DNA from: Enchytraeus crypticus
Lineage: Eukaryota > Annelida > Clitellata > Enchytraeida > Enchytraeidae
Assembly: GCA_905160935.1 (NCBI GenBank)
Contig: CAJHZI010000495.1
Location: forward strand, 1,529,001 to 1,593,000
DNA: 64,000 nucleotides
Direction of reading: 5' to 3'
Part shown: piece after piece, positions 58,126 through 64,000 of the stretch
Numbering within the stretch: the stretch's first letter is position 1
Layout of the letters: each line of letters starts with the position of its first letter
Program-made: the position numbers and the translations under genes
The notes under the pieces: generated by a model
The model's input: only the letters and a program-made list of their open reading frames with translations
What the model was told of the DNA's origin: nothing
Database searches by the model: none

Positions 58126-58215
58126 GATGATACTAGTAGATAGATGATTATTAGTAGGTAGATGATACTAGTAGATAGATGATACTAGTAGATATATGAT
58201 ACTAGTAGATTATCT
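58126..58215 (+). repeat. GATGATACTAGTAGATA tandem repeat
   Basis: Four to five copies of GATGATACTAGTAGATA; a GA tract follows at about 58294. Confidence 0.85.
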
Positions 58216-58289
58216 AATATGAAGTATAGAGAGATCGTATGAAACTAGAATGGGCATAGTACATGACAGATATCTGAGAGAGTTGAGAA

Positions 58290-58293
<4 letters not shown>

Positions 58294-58326
<33 letters not shown>
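58294..58326 (+). repeat. GA microsatellite
   Basis: About 16 GA units after GAGAAAGACA. Confidence 0.95.
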
Positions 58327-58792
58327 ACAAATATTGGTGTTTACTTTAAATAGCATTTCCTGAACTCTGGCGGATCTATTTTTTCAAACTTTTGGTTTTT
58401 GTTTGCCTTTGTAGGTTTGTATAAGCGAAGTCCGTTTGGTATTGGATACAAGATGGGTCGAGTTTTAAATTACTTTTAAAATGCTTCACGGTGTGATTCT
58501 CTGCTAAGGTCTTTAATAGTAGGGAAATTTCTAGTTTAAACAAAAGTGTCACGACAATGCCTGTTGAGTTCGGATTAATAATTCTAACTAGCCTAACTCT
58601 TGAAATGGACGGTACAGGTGAAATGTAATCATGCGTACAATTATTTGTACACTGTGTATCTTAAGTTGACGCTTTTGGCGCACTGTGTAAGGAATTCACC
58701 AAGTATGCCTTCGTCAGAGTGCTTAATTTCAGTCTAAGACCCAACAACTAAAGTTTTGAGACCCTTCTCTCAGTATACTACTATCGGTAGGT

Positions 58793-58905
58793 TTATGGCA
58801 TATAGCTTGTCCTAGAAGCCATGCCTGATAGACAAGACGCCACCGATTCAAATCCCAGCCTGGCCATCACTGAACGTATCCCTTGTAATACTAAGTGGAC
58901 TTTAC
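58793..58905 (+). mobile_element. SINE-B copy
   Basis: TTATGGCATATAGCTTGTCC, CACCGATTCAAATCCCAGCC (B box) and TGGCCATCACTGAACGTATC; it resembles 41307-41420. Confidence 0.6.
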
Positions 58906-59534
58906 ACAAACATTTGTAACAATCAAACTTTGTAACAGTAAACAATCAAACTTCGTAACAATCAAACAATCAAATCAATACCAGAGCAGTAAGCCATCAA
59001 AGAGAACGCGACCCGTTCTATCTAGTTGCTAACCTACGGTTAATTTTTAGGTTTATGTCTAATTATCACGGGACAAATGGAGCCTTAGACAAACTCTTCT
59101 AGCGCTCGCTTTAGCTGTTTTACGGACGTCTAGTGTGGACAGCCTATCAAGTTATAACAATGCAGTGGAAGTTTTTATAGAAGGTTCGAGTCGTTCTTCT
59201 CGATTTATCAAACAAATCGTTGAAGTGGAGTTTCCGATCTATATAGCGCGGGGCAGAACGCTCTGATCGTGTTTGTGGTTTATAGGCATAGTAATTATTG
59301 TCATTAGCTTTGAATGACCGACAATCGGCATTCGCTCAGTCGTGCTCTGATCAGTGTGGTTAGAGGCATTGTCAGTAAAGCAATTACGAATGTAAATGAG
59401 ATTGAACAGGTTTGGGGACTCTTTACTTTGATATGTCACGCGTTCTACTATAAATACACACACATATGTGTACGTTATGGTACTATTGATGTCTTGGAGT
59501 GAAGTCTTTAGGACTTCTGACCTTGACGTTAAAC

Positions 59535-59720
59535 CAATATCATCAGTCGTTATGACACTTTTAACAGGATTGCGATTACATTATTAACAAGGATTTGTTG
59601 TGACACTATTGGTAACGATACGTTATGACATTATTAACAACGATTTGTTGTGACACTATTAGCAACGATACGTTATGACATTTTTAACAAGGAGACAATA
59701 GTAAGACATTATGTCATTAT
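59535..59720 (+). repeat. Tandem units of about 60 bp (GTTATGACATTATTAACAA)
   Basis: Three to four diverged units alternating CGATTTGTTGTGACACTATT and AACGATACGTTATGACATT. Confidence 0.75.
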
Positions 59721-59796
59721 TAAAAGCGATTCACCAAGGCGTTACTAACACACTACCATTGTAGTGTATACTGTATATACATGTAGGCCTATAATA

Positions 59797-59935
59797 ATAA
59801 CAATAACAATTAGAGTGCTACAGTCATCAATGACAACATCGAGCACTATTGAGACAAAATCAAGCCGGCGTGCAAAAAGAAGGTCCAAAAACGGTGCAAA
59901 TTCCAAAATCCAGATAATCTGTCTAAAGTATATAA
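59797..59935 (-). mobile_element. CR1/L2-like LINE 3'-UTR copy
   Basis: Reverse copy nearly identical to 40127-40230: ATCAATGACAACATCGAGCA, AAATCAAGCCGGCGTGCAAA and AACGGTGCAAATTCCAAAAT. Confidence 0.85.
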
Positions 59936-60086
59936 TACTAATAATTACTTTCGTACCATAACGAATTTTGAAATCGGCGGTTCGACTGAAGTTTGAACAG
60001 TTTGACTATAGTTTGAATATAGTCTGATATTCAGTCTACTTGGCTCTCATCGGTGGATGAATACATTAGAATTGGTATCAAACAAG

Positions 60087-60142
60087 AGGCCTAGTTTTAA
60101 ACTGGTATTCAAGGGAAGATGATGATGATGATGATGATGTAC
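60087..60142 (+). mobile_element. Family C tail with GATGAT
   Basis: TTTTAAACTGGTATTCAAGG then GAAGATGATGATG. Short and weak. Confidence 0.4.
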
Positions 60143-61068
60143 ATATTTGTACGCGACTTATTTATGGCGCATATTATATTACTCCCACATCAAAACATTA
60201 AATTATTCCTTCAGAAAGCTTGAGCGTCGCAATACTGGTAATTAATTGTATTAGATAAAATATGTTGACAAAGTTACAAGCATGAGAATAGTGTAAATTA
60301 TTGCAGCTCTTGGGTATGAACTATAAACATGTCACTCTCTTTTTGATTTCAAGTTTATTTCTTTTGATTCGTAGTCAGGCATATAGCTTCCATTATGTTC
60401 GCGTGAATTGTAAATATTCTCTTTATATAATAAAAGATTAAATTAATTAGTAGGAGACACGCAAAGGTCAATTGAAGCTGAGGGCCTAACTGTAGGCCTA
60501 GATGCCTGTTTGCCTAGACTGTGGCGAAAAATTGATGTAGAGTTTTTAAGGAGCTTATATCGCTAGTTTGAAGAGAAAACATGGAGAAGGAGTTATATAA
60601 TAATGACGTCCCTGACATTGCCTTGTGGCGAGGAACCGGACGTTAAATTTATATTGATTGATTGATTATATACTGTCATGCCTTTGCGCTATAGTATCAT
60701 GACACGATTCCATTTTATGCTTTTCTCTGCCTAAATAAATCTCGTTGGTTTATCGATTGTGTGCTCACCAATGAGCGATAGATCGCTCCAAAAATTTGAA
60801 AAATTTCAGTTTTAGGTAAGTAGTAGATTGGGAATTTGCATTGTTGAGATCAATGCATATTATGATAAAGAAGCATTAAGGGTCTCTATAGTGGCTCATA
60901 ATCTATAAATTTAATACAACAGGCTTTTAAAAGTTTACTTTGTCTGAAATATTTGTCTTAGAATTGACGACATTTCCAAATATAGTGTATATACATGTAC
61001 CCTTCCAAGAAATTGCATTTAACAGTTGATTGATCATCTGTTCAATGCAATTCAATGCAAATATCAAT

Positions 61069-61195
61069 TGATGGCCATGTCGATAAGATATTCCGCGGTT
61101 CAGTATGTGTCGGTTCAAATCCTAGGTTCTCCCGTCACTGATACTACTTTTGAGAGATTTTTGAGAGATATAAGTGACGTTAACATCGGCTCTAC
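61069..61195 (+). mobile_element. SINE-A copy, diverged
   Basis: TTGATGGCCATGTCGATAAG, GTGTCGGTTCAAATCCTAGG, TCTCCCGTCACTGATAC and a duplicated TTTTGAGAGA in the tail. Confidence 0.7.
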
Positions 61196-61581
61196 TTTTA
61201 TACTTTTTGCCGTTAACGAAGTTGATCTGTATGCACAGTATTTGACAAGGTTATGTAATGACGAGGTCCAAGGTAATTAGGACAGGTGTTCTATAAGAAC
61301 AGACTGAGCTAATGGGAAGTGACAAAACAGTCCTTTGTTTGCACAATGATGAATTGTTTAAATGCAGGTTCAATATTGACTGCCGTAGCATGACAACAAT
61401 TAGGTGCAATAATATTATTATTAATAATAGTATTCACAATTTTATTAATATTTGTTAATAAATATTACATTATTAATATTTTTGTTATAATAATATTATT
61501 ATTAATAATATTAATAGTAGCTATGCTAATTAAGTTATGGTTTGTGGAGATTATTTGGTAATAATCTGGATAATAATAATT

Positions 61582-61622
61582 ATGGACGACAGTAGCACTC
61601 TAATTCTGTTGTTGTTGTTAAA
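61582..61622 (+). mobile_element. LINE 3'-terminal stub
   Basis: TATGGACGACAGTAGCACTC then TAATTCTGTTGTTGTTGTTA, immediately upstream of the last gene's 5' region. Confidence 0.65.
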
Positions 61623-61728
61623 TGAAGAAAATTAAATAAAAAACGTTCATATTTGTCTATTTTCAGATTTCAATCACGCCTGCATGACAACGTCTCGAGT
61701 ATCATGATCTTCTCTGTGCAGTAAAATA

Positions 61729-63165
61729 ATGAGAATTTCCGCCATGGACCTGTCATCAGTACGTTTGTGTCGCATTTTCGCCCTCATTTTATCCGCCGTC
61801 TTACTCGCCATTTTCTTAGTCACCGGACAGTCCGGTCAAATCGTTGACTTTACCATTCCTGCAGGTGATGGGACCTCCCGTCGTATCTTCCACGTCGTCT
61901 CACAGACTGGAAACGCTTCCAACACGGAGGAGGTCAAGGTCGATCAAAACATTCACGCCGTGGAAAGATACTGCATGGATTTCGACGTGGGAGGATTCAT
62001 GTTTAACGAGACTGGACGCTACAAACAGCTTCATGAGCTGACGACTTCGTGTCTCATCCACTCTTTCTCGCCGTACATAGAGCAGCAGGCCGCTCTCAGG
62101 TTCCTCGATCCAGCCAGGGACAATATCTACTTCGCCAACAGCCCGGCCGTGCTGTGGTACCACAATAAGATCATCCTAGTGTCGCGAGTGTGGCTGGACA
62201 GAGAGAAATACGAGCCGAGGAACGATTGGCCTGCTAACCACTTTGCTGACAACTGGCTCTACCATCAGACGTTCGACTCCCACATGCGTCCACTCTCAAC
62301 CGGTTCCATTCTGGGCATTCCATCTCCGAAACAGTGGTGGATAGGGGACGGCCCGATAGAGCCGAGATTGTTCAAATGCAAGGATCGACTCTTCGTCATG
62401 TTTAATGCCGCCATGGCGTTTGCGCAGCAGTATTACATGGATTACTCCATCATGTGGGATTTAAATGAAAACATGCCGATAATCCCGAAGATAGAGGGAG
62501 GCACTCCGATGGCTAATGCAACTGAGGCAAACGATATGCCTCGCGACAAGCATTGGATGTCGCTGATTGACAACGACGAACTTTACTTTGTCCATAATCT
62601 TGATCCACTTCGAGTTCTGCACTGTACTCTCAACGGGTACTGTAAGTTTGTTCACAACGAAAAGAGTTCAACGGGGTTTGTCTTCAACGATCAGACATCG
62701 CACCTCCGAGGTGGGACGCCTTTCGAGGTGTATGAGTGGCCCTATTACATTAGCGTGGCACATACAACTATGTACAAAAAGACCAATGGTCACCGTTACT
62801 ACGCCTCCCACATTGTCGTCTTATCTGTACGACCTTTTAGGGTCGTCTATGTCAGCAACGACATCAAAATACACAAAAAACTCTACAAAACTGCGCCTAT
62901 GGTGCGCGCTAGATACATCGACGACGGGTTCATATTTCCGGTTGGACTTATTATTGAAAATAAGGACGTGATGTCCATTGGCGTGCACATAAACGACTTC
63001 AGTAGCGTGATTATTAGACTTAAAGGTATTCAAAGACTTATGACTAGGATAATGAACACTGATAAAGGTGTGAAACCATCTCACGGTCCGCCAGTTAAAT
63101 ATCTACAACAGCATATACATGACATACTGGTCAACGAAACCAATATACCCATGGTGCACTTATGA
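61729..63165 (+). CDS. Type II membrane beta-propeller glycosyltransferase-like protein (GT91/GH130-like), intronless
   Basis: 478 residues in one exon. A short cytosolic end, one membrane segment (about 12-33, RIFALILSAVLLAIFLVTG) and a large lumenal domain give a Golgi type II layout. There are N-glycosylation sites near Asn62, 93, 263 and 469. The lumenal part has blade-like blocks: NSPAVLWYHNKIILVSRVWL (138-157), GDGPIEPRLF (206-215), DKHWMSLIDNDELYFVHNLD (273-292) followed by PLRVL, LRGGTP (326-331), FPVGL (403-407) and IGVHINDFSS (417-426). The EPRLF, HW-LYFVHNLDPLRVL and RGGT order recalls fungal beta-mannosyltransferases and GH130 propellers as I remember them. Donor, acceptor and linkage are unknown. 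ATG 61744 has the stronger context GCCATGG and may be the real start. An acceptor-like TCTATTTTCAG at 61655-61665 suggests a 5'-UTR intron. Its GC content is higher than its surroundings. Confidence 0.7.
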   Translation: MRISAMDLSSVRLCRIFALILSAVLLAIFLVTGQSGQIVDFTIPAGDGTSRRIFHVVSQTGNASNTEEVKVDQNIHAVERYCMDFDVGGFMFNETGRYKQLHELTTSCLIHSFSPYIEQQAALRFLDPARDNIYFANSPAVLWYHNKIILVSRVWLDREKYEPRNDWPANHFADNWLYHQTFDSHMRPLSTGSILGIPSPKQWWIGDGPIEPRLFKCKDRLFVMFNAAMAFAQQYYMDYSIMWDLNENMPIIPKIEGGTPMANATEANDMPRDKHWMSLIDNDELYFVHNLDPLRVLHCTLNGYCKFVHNEKSSTGFVFNDQTSHLRGGTPFEVYEWPYYISVAHTTMYKKTNGHRYYASHIVVLSVRPFRVVYVSNDIKIHKKLYKTAPMVRARYIDDGFIFPVGLIIENKDVMSIGVHINDFSSVIIRLKGIQRLMTRIMNTDKGVKPSHGPPVKYLQQHIHDILVNETNIPMVHL

Positions 63166-63485
63166 GTGTAGCGTCGTCGTCTATATTGCGTCTTTTAGGC
63201 ACTGTGCTTCCAGACGAAATTGTATTTTTAAGAGCTCAAAATTTGAGTTTAAAGTTTTATTTTAAATAGTCATATGTGGTCAAAAGAGTTAAGTTTTTGT
63301 GAAGTGTGGTCAATTAATTGCAGGAATTTATTTTCACCAACAGAGGACTGTATTAGTCTCACACTCGTTTGGAATTTGGAAGATTTATACTGCAAGTGCA
63401 GCAGAATAACAATGTTGATTGCTTGAAAGAAATTGATAAATATCTTGATAGTGGGATATTGAATTGTTGGTAAAATGAATGAAAT

Positions 63486-63545
63486 AACAACAGCAGGATT
63501 AGAGTGCTACCATTGTCCAAGACAACACCGATCACATTATAACAT
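63486..63545 (-). mobile_element. LINE 3'-end fragment
   Basis: AACAACAGCAGGATTAGAGT then GCTACCATTGTCCAAGACAA, a reversed CR1/L2-like end, probably within the 3' UTR of the last gene. Confidence 0.55.
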
Positions 63546-63855
63546 TATGGTACTATCCACTGCCAGCATTGATGCTCTAAAACTCGCATCGTCTCAGACT
63601 TAGGAAGATTATAGGCGCTTCGCAAACTGCCGTCTTTTATTGTTTTGTAATTTATTACTGGTTGTGTCTGCAATAGACTGAGATATGCCTACAGCCTATT
63701 CGATTCACTGTCGAGCAAAGGCTGTGCGCAGCTCAAACTGGGTCATTCTTTCTATATGAAATACTCCTACATTTATGTATATAATATTTATCTGTTATTT
63801 ATTTGCTGTAAAGGCCAGCTATACTGAACGATTATATTTGTCAAGACATCATTCT

Positions 63856-63861
63856 AATAAA
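63856..63861 (+). terminator. Possible polyadenylation signal AATAAA
   Basis: AATAAA about 690 bases past the stop of the glycosyltransferase-like gene. Plausible but unproven. Confidence 0.35.
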
Positions 63862-64000
63862 AAGTAAAAATATAGGATTAAATAATGAAAAACCTCTACG
63901 CCTTCACATGCAGCATGACACAAGAGTAAGAGTACTTAACATGAAGCTCTTACGCACGGAAATTTTCTATCAAAAATGTTATGCCCGGAGCAAAAACTTC

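Larger units (their letters stand above)
46691..61660. other. Gene-poor spacer between H2A.Z and the glycosyltransferase-like gene
   Basis: Open frames here are short, lack recognisable domains and often cross repeats. I find no supported exon. Apart from the repeats listed separately, the long stretches 50600-52400, 55310-58100 and 60150-61060 hold only AT-rich sequence in which I see nothing. Confidence 0.55.

Overview
Organism. This is AT-rich animal DNA. The genes are split by many GT-AG introns of 0.4 to 2.6 kb, and the space between them is full of tRNA-derived SINEs, LINE fragments and minisatellites. There is a histone H2A.Z gene and a pair of chitobiase-type GH20 genes. TAGGCCTA and TACATGTA palindromes are common. 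A marine invertebrate, perhaps a lophotrochozoan such as a mollusc, fits best, but the sequence does not prove it.

Layout. (1) 428-1964 (+): the last two coding exons of a PARP-family mono-ADP-ribosyltransferase; the rest lies before the window. (2) 1965-8555: no gene seen, only SINE and LINE pieces and tandem repeats. (3) 8556-21196 (+): chitobiase A, a 12-exon beta-N-acetylhexosaminidase of family GH20, 895 residues by my exon model. (4) 21197-24567: spacer with a LINE fragment. (5) 24568-39368 (+): chitobiase B, a tandem paralogue of 915 residues with all 11 introns at the same positions and phases. (6) 42060-46472 (-): histone variant H2A.Z, 128 residues in four exons, with an intron about 1.9 kb long that holds a large minisatellite. 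(7) about 46.7-61.7 kb: gene-poor spacer with SINEs, LINE pieces, minisatellites and hairpins. (8) 61729-63165 (+): an intact intronless gene for a 478-residue type II membrane protein that looks like a beta-propeller glycosyltransferase (GT91/GH130-like).

How the genes relate. The two chitobiases are a tandem duplication. Each has a signal peptide and a hydrophobic C-terminal tail preceded by a Ser/Thr/Gly-rich stretch, so both are predicted to be secreted and held at the cell surface by a GPI anchor or a tail segment. Copy A keeps every GH20 catalytic residue I could check. Copy B keeps the catalytic Asp-Glu pair but has lost the conserved Asp-x-Pro-Gly of the EFDMPGH loop, which suggests changed activity or specificity. 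Parts of exons 4 and 5 are nearly identical between copies while the intron between them is not, which points to exon-restricted gene conversion. The PARP, H2A.Z and glycosyltransferase-like genes show no evident functional link to the chitobiases.

Most promising for follow-up: the altered loop of chitobiase B, the exon-restricted identity, the duplicated splice sites in chitobiase A, the splice-donor-like minisatellite in H2A.Z, and the intronless glycosyltransferase-like gene.
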